From contig JAHJBW010000045.1 in assembly GCA_018813405.1 (NCBI GenBank), positions 1-15,022 of the forward strand: 15,022 nt of DNA. The letters are read 5' to 3'. Position 1 is the stretch's first letter. Every line of letters starts with the position of its first letter. The notes beneath the pieces were generated by a model. It searched no databases and was not told where the DNA came from. It saw only the letters and a list, made by a program, of their open reading frames with translations. Below are positions 5,377 through 13,413 of this stretch, one piece after another. Source of the stretch: Candidatus Margulisiibacteriota bacterium (GTDB lineage: Bacteria; Margulisbacteria; WOR-1; XYC2-FULL-46-14; JAHJBW01). A program made the translations under genes and the position numbers.

Positions 5377-7725
5377 ATGAAAGCCCGCATTTTATCTGTT
5401 GCTTTTGTGCTGTTGTGCTGTTTATGCTCTTGGGCGGACGCGGGCGATCTTCAACTGTATTACAACGGGTCCAGCTGGCAGCAAGTTGCCTCTCCCGCGG
5501 GAAGCGCCGAAGCGGAAAATACGCAATTTTTTGAAGATAACGGAAAGCTTTTCTTCCTGTGGAAGGAAAATAACTCCATTCAAATCATCAGCTCCTCTAA
5601 TGGTGGAATGAGCTGGTCCAACCCAAAAAGCATTCTCCAGCTTGAAGGTATCGAAAACGTTAAGGTCTTTAACGATCAAAATACTATGCGCCTTATCTAC
5701 CAAATGGCCGGCGACATCTACTATATATCATCCGGCGACGGCGGCAGGTCGTTCAGTATTCCTATAACGCTCAATCGACCTTACAAAACCACTTTAAATG
5801 CTGACATTGCCCTGGTTAATGGCGCGCTGACAGTGGTCTTTGCTTCGGAAGACAAGTTTGGCCAGAACATCTACTTGGTGAAAAGCCTGGACGGCGGCCG
5901 TTCATGGGGTCGGCCGGAGAAATACCTGCAAAAGATTTCGGTGATCAATGAATTGCTGTTGACAAAAAACGGGGTTTGCTTTGTGGAATCTTCGGCAGAC
6001 GGCAGTTACAGATTATATTCGGGGCAGGACCTCCTCTTGACCGAAAGCAGAAAGATCGGGAACCTTAAAACTTACGATACCGATCTTTCCCTTTCGCTGA
6101 TAAAATATGACCTTTATATGGAAAATGGCGCTGTTGAACCGCGATTCATCAGCCCTGTCGCTTTGGGTGAACGGAAGTTCGTTGAGCATATCTTGGGAAA
6201 CGCCGAGTATATTGATGCCATATACGACCAGGGTAAACTTTATTCTTTCTTTTCGATCAACGATGAAATAAAAAAATACGAGTACACACCGCCGGCGGTC
6301 GAGGCGCCTGTAATACTAACCCCAAAGCCCGGTCAGAAGATGAGACCGGACAGCCTGAATATTGCCATAGCTCCCGCGACTGGAGTGACGGTACTGGAGA
6401 TAGACGACCGATCTATTTATTTCTCTTCCGGGGAGGCGGTCTATTCGCTCAAGGGATTCAAAGATGGAGAACATTTTCTGCGCGGACGGACCTTTGACGG
6501 CGCAGCCTACAGCGGTTACACAGACAAGCAGGCATTTAGCGTGGACAGCAAGGCCCCTGACCTATTCACCAACCTGCCGCCGGAAGGGGCCACCATAAAC
6601 GACGCGAATTTCACAGTATCGGGCTTTGTCTCTGAAGAGGCCGTGATCAAAATAAACGGGTTAAAGACGGATATAGACCCAAACATGAAATTCTCAAGCC
6701 GGCTTAACCTGGTCCCCGGGGAAAACATTATAACCGTTATGGCATCGGACGAGGCCGGCAACACAAGCCTTCTTACCAGAAAGGTCATACTTAACGAATC
6801 GTCACCCGTTATCACGCAGATCAAACCGGTCCCTTCCCAATGGTTCATGCCATCTTCCAGTGTAGTGTTCGAAGCCCGGGTAAGCGACAACCAGAAAGAC
6901 CTGGACGAAGAGACCGAAGTAACGATCACCTGTGACGGGACGCCGCTTGAACATTACGTCTACTATCAACCGCAAATGGAAAAGCTTACCGGCCTGGTCC
7001 CTTTGCCTGTCAGCCTTTCGGACGGCAGGCACAGTTTAACAGCAAGCCTGGCGGACGCGGCCGGCAATTCCGCCGTTTCATCGTTGTACATACAAATTGA
7101 TTCGCTGGCTCCCGGCCTTTCAAAACAATTCAAGGATGGCATTGTACTTTGTGAAAAAAAACAAATGGCCATTCCCTTTGAAGAAAAAGGGTCCGGCATA
7201 GACATTGTCACCTCCATCATCAAACTGCGGGACAGCGCTTCGATGGAGGTAAAAGGCAATCTTGTAGAAAAGGACGGCGGCATATTTTTTGTGCCCGAGG
7301 TCCCTCTTAAGCTCGGAACATACAAGCTCGAAGTGTGCCCGCGGGACATGGCGGGCAATGTTGGAAAAACTTCAATGGTAAAGATCAATATCAGCGACAG
7401 CAATGTTGCCGCCGCCGCATCGTCGCTGGACGTAAACACCGTAAAGCTTGAGTACGGCCCCAATCCTTTTAATCCCGCGGTGGACCCGTATTACCTTATA
7501 CACTATGAGCTGTCATCGGCTATGAAGGCCAAACTCTACATTTTTGACCTTCGCGGACTGCTGGTATATATGAAAGACCTGGGCAATGTGATAGAACATG
7601 ACTTTCACTGGGACGGCAAGAACGCTTTTGGTGAGGCCCTGGCCAACGGCGTTTATCCATTTGTCCTGCTTACCGAGGGCGCGAACAGGGAAGTTAAGAG
7701 GGGGAAGATAGTTATCTTAAGGTGA
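5377..7725 (+). CDS. Exported multidomain protein: Asp-box repeats, Ig-like domains, FlgD-like C-terminus
   Basis: The protein has 782 residues and is not a known named gene. An N-terminal Sec signal (MKAR, then a hydrophobic run to about residue 22 ending SWADA) means export. Residues about 60-310 look like a sialidase-type beta-propeller, with three Asp-box (BNR) motifs at 72-80 (SSSNGGMSW), 118-126 (SSGDGGRSF) and 170-177 (SLDGGRSW). I did not identify a full set of sialidase catalytic residues, so enzyme activity is doubtful. Three Ig-like/cadherin-like units follow at about 390-472, 475-572 and 573-685 (ASDEAGN, LADAAGN and PRDMAGN ends). The last about 95 residues (YGPNPFNP, YIFDLRG, HWDGKNAFGEALANGVY) match the FlgD-type Ig domain found at the end of many secreted proteins, often with a sorting or anchoring role. 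An upstream in-frame extension to 5182 was rejected because the signal peptide starts here. It stands alone and is transcribed opposite to both operons. Confidence 0.88.
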   Translation: MKARILSVAFVLLCCLCSWADAGDLQLYYNGSSWQQVASPAGSAEAENTQFFEDNGKLFFLWKENNSIQIISSSNGGMSWSNPKSILQLEGIENVKVFNDQNTMRLIYQMAGDIYYISSGDGGRSFSIPITLNRPYKTTLNADIALVNGALTVVFASEDKFGQNIYLVKSLDGGRSWGRPEKYLQKISVINELLLTKNGVCFVESSADGSYRLYSGQDLLLTESRKIGNLKTYDTDLSLSLIKYDLYMENGAVEPRFISPVALGERKFVEHILGNAEYIDAIYDQGKLYSFFSINDEIKKYEYTPPAVEAPVILTPKPGQKMRPDSLNIAIAPATGVTVLEIDDRSIYFSSGEAVYSLKGFKDGEHFLRGRTFDGAAYSGYTDKQAFSVDSKAPDLFTNLPPEGATINDANFTVSGFVSEEAVIKINGLKTDIDPNMKFSSRLNLVPGENIITVMASDEAGNTSLLTRKVILNESSPVITQIKPVPSQWFMPSSSVVFEARVSDNQKDLDEETEVTITCDGTPLEHYVYYQPQMEKLTGLVPLPVSLSDGRHSLTASLADAAGNSAVSSLYIQIDSLAPGLSKQFKDGIVLCEKKQMAIPFEEKGSGIDIVTSIIKLRDSASMEVKGNLVEKDGGIFFVPEVPLKLGTYKLEVCPRDMAGNVGKTSMVKINISDSNVAAAASSLDVNTVKLEYGPNPFNPAVDPYYLIHYELSSAMKAKLYIFDLRGLLVYMKDLGNVIEHDFHWDGKNAFGEALANGVYPFVLLTEGANREVKRGKIVILR

Positions 7726-9072
7726 TCAGTATGCCCCGCTGCCCAGCAACACTACCGGAATGGTTTTTAACAATATCTTGATATCCTGCCACAGCGACCA
7801 GTTCTCAATATAATAGATATCCAGCCGTACCATATCATCAAATGGCAAGAGCGACCGGCCCGACACCTGCCAGAGCCCGGTTATTCCGGGCCTGACCCTG
7901 AGGCGCTTCTTTTCCCAGGAATTGTATTTTTCAACCTCACGGGGCAGCGGCGGACGGGGACCGACCAGGGACATGTCGCCTGTCAGGACATTGAACAACT
8001 GAGGCAGTTCATCAATACTCCAGCGCCTTATGAAATGGCCCAGAGGGGTAACGCGCGGATCGTCCTTTATTTTAAAGATGTGTCCGGTCGTTTCAGAACG
8101 CGATTCAAGCTGAGGAAGCAACTCTTCCGCGTTTGCTACCATGGAACGAAATTTGTAGCAATTGAAGACCCTTCCGTCTTTGCCTACCCTCTTCTGCAAA
8201 AAGAAGACCGGGCCGGGGGAAGTGAACTTTACGCCCAATGCCGCGGCCAGCAGAAAAGGTGAGATAATTATTATTATTGTCCCCGACAGAAGGATATCAA
8301 AGCATCTTTTCAAAAAAGCGCTAAAACCAAGCAATCCGATCTCCCGGATATTTACCAGCGGTATCCCGCCCACTTCGTCAATATCGACGCGGGAAGCCAA
8401 AAGCTCCAAAAGCCCCGGTATCAGCTTTATTTCAATGCCAAGCGTTTCGCATTCGGTGATGATGTCCATTATCCTCTGGTGCTCAATATTGCTGGCGGCG
8501 ATCACCAGTTCGGATATTTTCTTGCGCTTCACTTCGGCAAAGACGAACGAAGCGGACGCGTTATCATCAAGTACAGCCGCGATCTTGTAGCCAAGTGAAG
8601 GGTCGTTTTTTATCTTTTTTGCCAGGGCCTGCCCCATTTCCCCTGAACCGAGGATAAGCACGCGTTTTAACCCAATGTTCTTTTTGCGGACCGTCCTGCG
8701 GGCCCACCAGAACAATATCCTTGAAGCAGTAAGCAGTAAAAGCGATATCGCCCAGGCGTTCAATATGACCAGGCGCGAAAACCAGAAACCACGGTAGATA
8801 AAAAGAAAGCCGAACAGGACCAGGGAAGAAACGGTCACCGAGAAAAATATTGCGCCTACCTCATCTATCAGCGATGAATATTTTTTATCGTAAAGCCCGA
8901 ACAGTTTAAAGAGCGCCAGCCAGAGGATGACAATGAATATGAGCGGGCCTGAATACCTTTCAAAAATGGGAATAAGGGTTGGAGTAATAAAAAGCTGGAC
9001 CTTGAACCTTATAAAATAGCCCAGAATAAAAGAGACCACCAAAAGAAAAACATCAGCTATTACTTGAACCAT
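7726..9072 (-). CDS. Polyprenyl glycosylphosphotransferase (WbaP/WcaJ-type initiating sugar transferase)
   Basis: This membrane enzyme transfers a sugar-1-phosphate from a nucleotide sugar to undecaprenyl phosphate, the first step of exopolysaccharide or O-antigen repeat-unit assembly. About four N-terminal membrane segments (5-125) precede a Rossmann-like CoA-binding domain (about 136-240, RVLILGSGEMG), then the C-terminal transferase domain: KRCFDILLSG (255-264), a hydrophobic hairpin, FTSPGPVFF, KFRSM (307-311), DELPQLFNVLTGDMSLVGPRP (354-374) and RPGITGLWQVSGRS (394-407). At 448 residues it is full size. It is last in the operon, and its start lies inside the polymerase gene (13-bp overlap), so it is translationally coupled. 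Its TGA stop abuts the TGA of the opposing gene with no bases between. The sugar used cannot be told from sequence. Confidence 0.93.
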   Translation of the reverse strand: MVQVIADVFLLVVSFILGYFIRFKVQLFITPTLIPIFERYSGPLIFIVILWLALFKLFGLYDKKYSSLIDEVGAIFFSVTVSSLVLFGFLFIYRGFWFSRLVILNAWAISLLLLTASRILFWWARRTVRKKNIGLKRVLILGSGEMGQALAKKIKNDPSLGYKIAAVLDDNASASFVFAEVKRKKISELVIAASNIEHQRIMDIITECETLGIEIKLIPGLLELLASRVDIDEVGGIPLVNIREIGLLGFSAFLKRCFDILLSGTIIIIISPFLLAAALGVKFTSPGPVFFLQKRVGKDGRVFNCYKFRSMVANAEELLPQLESRSETTGHIFKIKDDPRVTPLGHFIRRWSIDELPQLFNVLTGDMSLVGPRPPLPREVEKYNSWEKKRLRVRPGITGLWQVSGRSLLPFDDMVRLDIYYIENWSLWQDIKILLKTIPVVLLGSGAY

Positions 9073-11408
9073 GACATCATCTTTTGGGCATAAGCGTTAT
9101 TTGGGTCGAGCGAAAGCACCTGTTCAAATTCTGACCTGGCCTTTGCAAGGTCACCCCGCTTAAGATAGATCGCACCCAGGCCGTTGTGCGCGTCTATGTT
9201 CTGTGGATGCATCATCATCATTTCTTCGAACATCTTGAAGGCTTTGTCAAGTTTGTTCTCATTGATAAGGCGAAAACCTATCTGTACAAGGGGTTCTTCA
9301 AGGTTGGGATTGATGCGGTTGGCCTCTTTATAATACTGGAACGCCAGTTCCTTGTCCCCGCGCCTTTCGGCGATCTTGGCCAGGGCGATATAGGCTTCGG
9401 CGTAATACGGGTCGATCTTGAGAGTAAGATCAGCATAGTGCCTGGCCTTTTCCACATCGCCCAGTTGGAGGTATATCCTGGCCTTAATGTGGAAGTTGTC
9501 GGCATTGTATGGGTCGACCCTTGTGCCAAAAGTAAAAATATCCATGGCCCGGGCCAGCATGGCGTTCCTTTGTTCTCCAGAAAGGCGTTGGGCATAGTTG
9601 ACGGTGGCAATGCCAAGATAAGTAATAGTATTGCCTTCGTACGGCGCCACACGGAGCGAATCGTTAAAGTACGTAATAGCTTGTTCGAACCTGCCGGCAT
9701 CGGAATAGACCTTGCCGGACTTAAAATGCAGGTCGGAAGTGAAAGAAAAAAGCGAAATATAGCTTATAAAAGCAAAAATGATCAAGATAATGGCAATGAA
9801 TATCCAGGGCAAATCCCTGACATCGCGTGTTTCATCCTTGCTAACCACCGGATCTCGTCCCAGCACTGCTACCATGGCCCACATTACCCAAAAGATCGAA
9901 ACAATGGCCACCACCCCAAAGCTGAACTGGTTTTGCACGATATAGGAAGCCATGGAAGCGATGAGTACCGCGCTTAACACCTTTTCTTCGGTGCCAAGCG
10001 AGATGTTCTTTTTAATAGCGACCAGGAACACATAGCCTACCAGGCCCCAGTAAACCAAAAATCCGAGCAGTCCTTTGGTGACAGGGATATCAAATGTCTC
10101 GTTGTGGCAGCGGTCTTGCTTGACATGGAAATCTTCCTTGAACCTGAAAAGTTCGGTCTCATATTGAGGGAATACCATCTTCATGACCTCGGGCCCGATC
10201 CCGAAAAAAGGATAGTCGGAAATAATATTGAAAGCGCTCTTCCATGTCTCACCGCGCGAGCCGGCCGCGCCGGAGAGCTGGATATCATGGGAGGTGGCCT
10301 GGCCTTCGCCCGAGTTGCCTTCGACGGGCTTTGCAACCTTTACCTCTGAAGAAAAGCGGGTGAAAGGTGAAACGTCCGCGTCCATTAATGTAATGCCGGA
10401 GGCAACAGCAATGCTAGCCAGCAAGACCAGTATCCAGGTCAGGCTGGCAAATAGTTTTTTCCTTGGAGTAAAGACCGCTACCAGTACGATACCTACCAAA
10501 AAGCCCAAATACCCACCCCGGCTCTGGGTATAGAACAGGCAAATATACATTAAAGAAAGGCTGGTAACGATCAGAACGTTGAATACAAAGCGGGGCAGCT
10601 GCTCATAGGTATACGCGAAACGCAGGCCTGAAAAGGTCAGCACAACAAAGAAAAGGTACCAGAGGAAAGGCCTGAAACCGTCCAGGTAATAGATCATTAT
10701 GATGAACAGGATGGGGACCAGTAAAAAGTAGCAAAGCGGCAAATATTTTTGCAGTTCACTATCAACAGATACCTTTGTCTTATTTTTTGCCTTGGTCTGT
10801 TCCCGCGGCTTTTCGCCATTGTCCAGAAAAAGGAAAGCCAGCACCAGCATAAAAGCCATAACAATGTAAGCGGCCAGGAAGTTGGGCTGGCCGATGGTGG
10901 CTATGACCCTCATACGCGTGGCCACGCCTCCCCAGGCGTACGGGTCTATACCAAAACGCTGGATTATGCCATAGACAGCCATGAGTGTGGCGGCGGACAT
11001 TACAACGGCCAGGACCCTTTTTAGGGCGCGCATATCGGCCAAATAGTTGGTGGCCACGAAAAACAGCAGGCCAAAACAGTACCAGCTTATCAACCCCTCG
11101 TACCGGCCGTAAAAACCGACCAGACTGCTGTAGACATGGATAGAGGTAATGGTGGACGCGGTGCAGATCAGCATGAATGTAAAGACGGGCCAGTCAAAAA
11201 CAGTCTTGAGGAATTTGTGCTCCTTGAATAGCAATAGCTTGACCGACCAGAGGGTTAGAAAGGTTAAAATGAACAGGCGGATGACGACCGCCTTGGTGCC
11301 GGAAAAGACTATCCCGATGCGCCGGTCAAAAATGGTCGGGGCCAAGAATATTATGGCCAGCAAAAGTATCTCTATGGCCAGGTCGATGTGTTTAGATTTT
11401 ATTTTCAC
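9060..11408 (-). CDS. O-antigen ligase/polymerase (Wzy/WaaL family) with C-terminal TPR domain
   Basis: This inner-membrane protein has 782 residues. About a dozen hydrophobic segments fill 8-550. Family signatures are SRGGY (296-300), the long extracytoplasmic loop with SRGETWKSAFNIISDYPFFGIGP (384-406) and HNETFDIPVTKGLLGF (435-450), where the conserved His and the cytoplasm-distal Arg sit. Such enzymes join lipid-linked sugar units to lipid A or to each other, or glycosylate proteins; which one cannot be decided here. From about 560 to the end lie roughly five tetratricopeptide repeats, probably in the periplasm (SDAGRFEQAITYFNDSL, GDKELAFQYYKEANRINPN, GDLAKARSEFEQVLSLDPN), a scaffold for partner proteins. 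TPR-fused ligases are known in several phyla. The start codon is GTG without a Shine-Dalgarno sequence, 15 bp after the GT4 stop. Confidence 0.92.
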   Translation of the reverse strand: MKIKSKHIDLAIEILLLAIIFLAPTIFDRRIGIVFSGTKAVVIRLFILTFLTLWSVKLLLFKEHKFLKTVFDWPVFTFMLICTASTITSIHVYSSLVGFYGRYEGLISWYCFGLLFFVATNYLADMRALKRVLAVVMSAATLMAVYGIIQRFGIDPYAWGGVATRMRVIATIGQPNFLAAYIVMAFMLVLAFLFLDNGEKPREQTKAKNKTKVSVDSELQKYLPLCYFLLVPILFIIMIYYLDGFRPFLWYLFFVVLTFSGLRFAYTYEQLPRFVFNVLIVTSLSLMYICLFYTQSRGGYLGFLVGIVLVAVFTPRKKLFASLTWILVLLASIAVASGITLMDADVSPFTRFSSEVKVAKPVEGNSGEGQATSHDIQLSGAAGSRGETWKSAFNIISDYPFFGIGPEVMKMVFPQYETELFRFKEDFHVKQDRCHNETFDIPVTKGLLGFLVYWGLVGYVFLVAIKKNISLGTEEKVLSAVLIASMASYIVQNQFSFGVVAIVSIFWVMWAMVAVLGRDPVVSKDETRDVRDLPWIFIAIILIIFAFISYISLFSFTSDLHFKSGKVYSDAGRFEQAITYFNDSLRVAPYEGNTITYLGIATVNYAQRLSGEQRNAMLARAMDIFTFGTRVDPYNADNFHIKARIYLQLGDVEKARHYADLTLKIDPYYAEAYIALAKIAERRGDKELAFQYYKEANRINPNLEEPLVQIGFRLINENKLDKAFKMFEEMMMMHPQNIDAHNGLGAIYLKRGDLAKARSEFEQVLSLDPNNAYAQKMMSWFK

Positions 11409-11417
11409 ACTAATATG

Positions 11418-11426
11418 ATTCTATCA
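11418..11426 (-). promoter_or_regulatory. Possible internal extended -10 promoter before the polymerase gene
   Basis: TGA TAGAAT (11426-11418) reads as an extended -10 (TGn plus five of six TATAAT matches). Its TG is part of the TGA stop of the GT4 gene. Nine bases separate it from the GTG at 11408, so a start site would lie two or three bases before GTG. No -35 box is seen at the right spacing. It could be chance in this AT-rich gap. Confidence 0.3.
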
Positions 11427-12542
11427 CAAATTAACACGTCCGGCGCGATTTACAGCATCGATGTTATTCTTTGCAAGAAATTCCATAAATCGCTTTTTGA
11501 ACAAGGATTTGTCAAATTTGTCTATCGCGTGTTTTCTTAGAATATTAGGATCGAATTTAATTGATTGGAATTTGTTTATCGCTTCAACCAAGGCTTCCGG
11601 CGTTTGTTCATCAAAAAAGACTCCAGTGACCCCTTCCACTATACTTTCGGCGGCCCCACCCCTGGAGAATGCAACGCATGGAGTTCCGCAGGCTGCCGCT
11701 TCAACCGGTGACATTCCAAAATCGCTTTCTTCAGGCCAGATCAGCGCTTTTGCGCCGGAAAGATACGCAGTAACATCCTTTTCAGGTAAATACCCAAGAA
11801 ATTGTATGTTCGCTTTTTTAACCTCGTTAAGGTCCTTTAAAGCAGGCCCCGCTCCTATGACCTTCAAAGGGAGCCCAAGACGGTTAAATGCCTCTATGAC
11901 AATGTCATATCTTTTATATGGGATCAGCCTTCCAAGCGTCACGAAATATTCTTCCTTTTTGCCGGAAGGTTTAAAAATCCCTGTGTCAATAGGCGGGTAT
12001 ATTACTTCGGAATCTCGATGGTATCTTTTCTTGATCTCCGCGGCAGTACGCTTAGAATTAGCAATGAAGCGATCTACTTGATCATTGTTCACGTCTTTCG
12101 ACTTCAGAAAAGGCAGCAGCATTTTGATGAGCTTCTTATAAAAAAATGGCATCTTATATTTTTTTAAATAATCATCATTTTTGTAAATAAATCTTGCGGG
12201 ATTGTGACAATAACACACATGTTTTGCGTTTTTGGGCTTTTTAATGTTTTTTGCAAAAGAACTACTCGAAGATATTATCAAGTCAAAACCAGCAAGATCT
12301 ATTCTTTGAAAGATAAGTGGATATAGAAAAAAGAGATGTTTGTGTGTTCTTCTTATGAAAGGGATATTTTGCATTAAACTGGATGGCCTTATGTCCATTT
12401 CAGCAAAATTTGTTGGGAGTTTATCTTTGAAATAGATCGATGTAAATATTGGCGCATCAGGGAACATTTCATGAAGGGTCGCGACTACTTGTTCTGCCCC
12501 ACCGAACTGAAAGAGGAAATCATGAACAATCGCAACTTTCAT
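11424..12542 (-). CDS. GT4-family glycosyltransferase, AT-rich relative to its neighbours
   Basis: This 372-residue GT-B enzyme transfers a sugar from a nucleotide donor to the growing lipid-linked oligosaccharide at the cytoplasmic membrane. MKVAIVHDFLFQFGGAEQVV (1-20) holds the N-terminal loop typical of family 4 transferases. SSSSFAKN and YCHNPARFIY continue the acceptor domain; VTLGRLIPYKRYDIVIEAF (201-219) starts the donor domain. EESDFGMSPVEAAACGTPCV (271-290) is the nucleotide-sugar motif. The usual first Glu of the E-x7-E pair is replaced by Ser273, with Glu272 one residue off; Glu281 is kept. The gene is clearly more AT-rich than both neighbours (35% GC in 12181-12240 versus 57% in 12781-12840, counted by hand), suggesting a transferred or swapped cargo gene. 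The donor sugar is unknown. Confidence 0.92.
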   Translation of the reverse strand: MKVAIVHDFLFQFGGAEQVVATLHEMFPDAPIFTSIYFKDKLPTNFAEMDIRPSSLMQNIPFIRRTHKHLFFLYPLIFQRIDLAGFDLIISSSSSFAKNIKKPKNAKHVCYCHNPARFIYKNDDYLKKYKMPFFYKKLIKMLLPFLKSKDVNNDQVDRFIANSKRTAAEIKKRYHRDSEVIYPPIDTGIFKPSGKKEEYFVTLGRLIPYKRYDIVIEAFNRLGLPLKVIGAGPALKDLNEVKKANIQFLGYLPEKDVTAYLSGAKALIWPEESDFGMSPVEAAACGTPCVAFSRGGAAESIVEGVTGVFFDEQTPEALVEAINKFQSIKFDPNILRKHAIDKFDKSLFKKRFMEFLAKNNIDAVNRAGRVNL

Positions 12543-12558
12543 AGAAAATATTTACACC

Positions 12559-13413
12559 CTATCCCTGGATTTTCAAATGACCTTTTTCAACCAGGTACGC
12601 TTTCAAAGCATCTCTCCATTCCATCATGCTGTCCAGACCTATTTTTTTAAGGTGACGATTGTCAAGCACCGAGTATTTTGGCCGTTTTGCCTTGGTGGGA
12701 AAATCGTCACCCGAGGCTTTCTCAACTTTTACGTCCATTTTCAAGAGCTTGAATATCTCGGCGGTCATCTGCCACCACGAACACTGGCCATGGTTGGTCA
12801 TATGATAGGTGCCGAAGCGCTCTGTCTCGATAAGCCGGGCCAGGTTCCTGGCAAGGTCAAGCGTATAGGTCGGGGTAAGCACTTCGTCGTCCACCACCCT
12901 TATCTGCTGTCCGCCAGCCGCCCTCTTGATCATGCCCTCCACAAAGTTGGTGCCGCCCTTGCCCAGACAGCCGGCAGTACCGTAAAGGCCCGATGTGCGT
13001 ATAATAAAGTGATTTTTAAGCAGGTATTTTACAAAGAATTCTCCCGCCAGTTTGCTGACGCCATAGGCGGTCTGCGGGTTGGCGGCATCGTCTTCCGTGT
13101 AAGGTTTTTTGTTTTTGCCGTCAAAAACATAATCGGTAGAGATATGGACCAGTGTCTTATTATGCTGTTGACAATAGAGCGCGAGATTCTTTACGCCATG
13201 CGCATTCACATTATATGCTTCAAGGTCCTGCTCCTCGCAATCGTCAACCCTGTGGAACGCGGCAGTATTGATAATGATGTCGGCATCGATAGCTTCTATA
13301 GGCGCGGTAATGTCCAGGTCTTTGATGGTCAACGCGACAAGACCCCTGGCGGGCAGAACTTTGCACAGGTCAGAACCAAGCTGTCCGTCAGCGCCTATAA
13401 CAGCTGTCTTCAT
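12559..13413 (-). CDS. rfbD: dTDP-4-dehydrorhamnose reductase (RmlD/RfbD)
   Basis: RmlD reduces dTDP-4-dehydro-L-rhamnose to dTDP-L-rhamnose with NAD(P)H, the last step of that pathway. In its 284 residues the Rossmann motif GADGQLG is at 7-13, NTAAFHRVDDCE at 49-60, STDYVFDG at 92-99 (catalytic Thr93), and the Tyr-x3-Lys pair is Y117/K121. RTSGLYG and TNFVEGMI complete the RmlD pattern. RmlA, RmlB and RmlC are not in the window, so they lie elsewhere or the enzyme acts on a related 4-keto sugar. The ATG overlaps the epimerase stop by four bases (ATGA), with AGAGG about ten bases upstream. The stop is TAG at the expected family length, which shows that TAG ends translation here. The next gene begins 16 bp downstream. 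Confidence 0.9.
   Translation of the reverse strand: MKTAVIGADGQLGSDLCKVLPARGLVALTIKDLDITAPIEAIDADIIINTAAFHRVDDCEEQDLEAYNVNAHGVKNLALYCQQHNKTLVHISTDYVFDGKNKKPYTEDDAANPQTAYGVSKLAGEFFVKYLLKNHFIIRTSGLYGTAGCLGKGGTNFVEGMIKRAAGGQQIRVVDDEVLTPTYTLDLARNLARLIETERFGTYHMTNHGQCSWWQMTAEIFKLLKMDVKVEKASGDDFPTKAKRPKYSVLDNRHLKKIGLDSMMEWRDALKAYLVEKGHLKIQG

Noticed and set aside
7700..7725. AAGATA-GT-TATCTT hairpin as a terminator of the exported protein gene
   Set aside because: It is an AT-only 6-bp stem with a two-base loop and no following T-run, lying inside the last codons.
10246..10345. GC-rich inverted repeats and GAAGG-type strings in the polymerase loop as a third palindromic element
   Set aside because: Arms are short, no shared CGAAGG-N3-GTCCCTTGCCG core is present, and the region encodes a Gly/Ser-rich loop compatible with the family.
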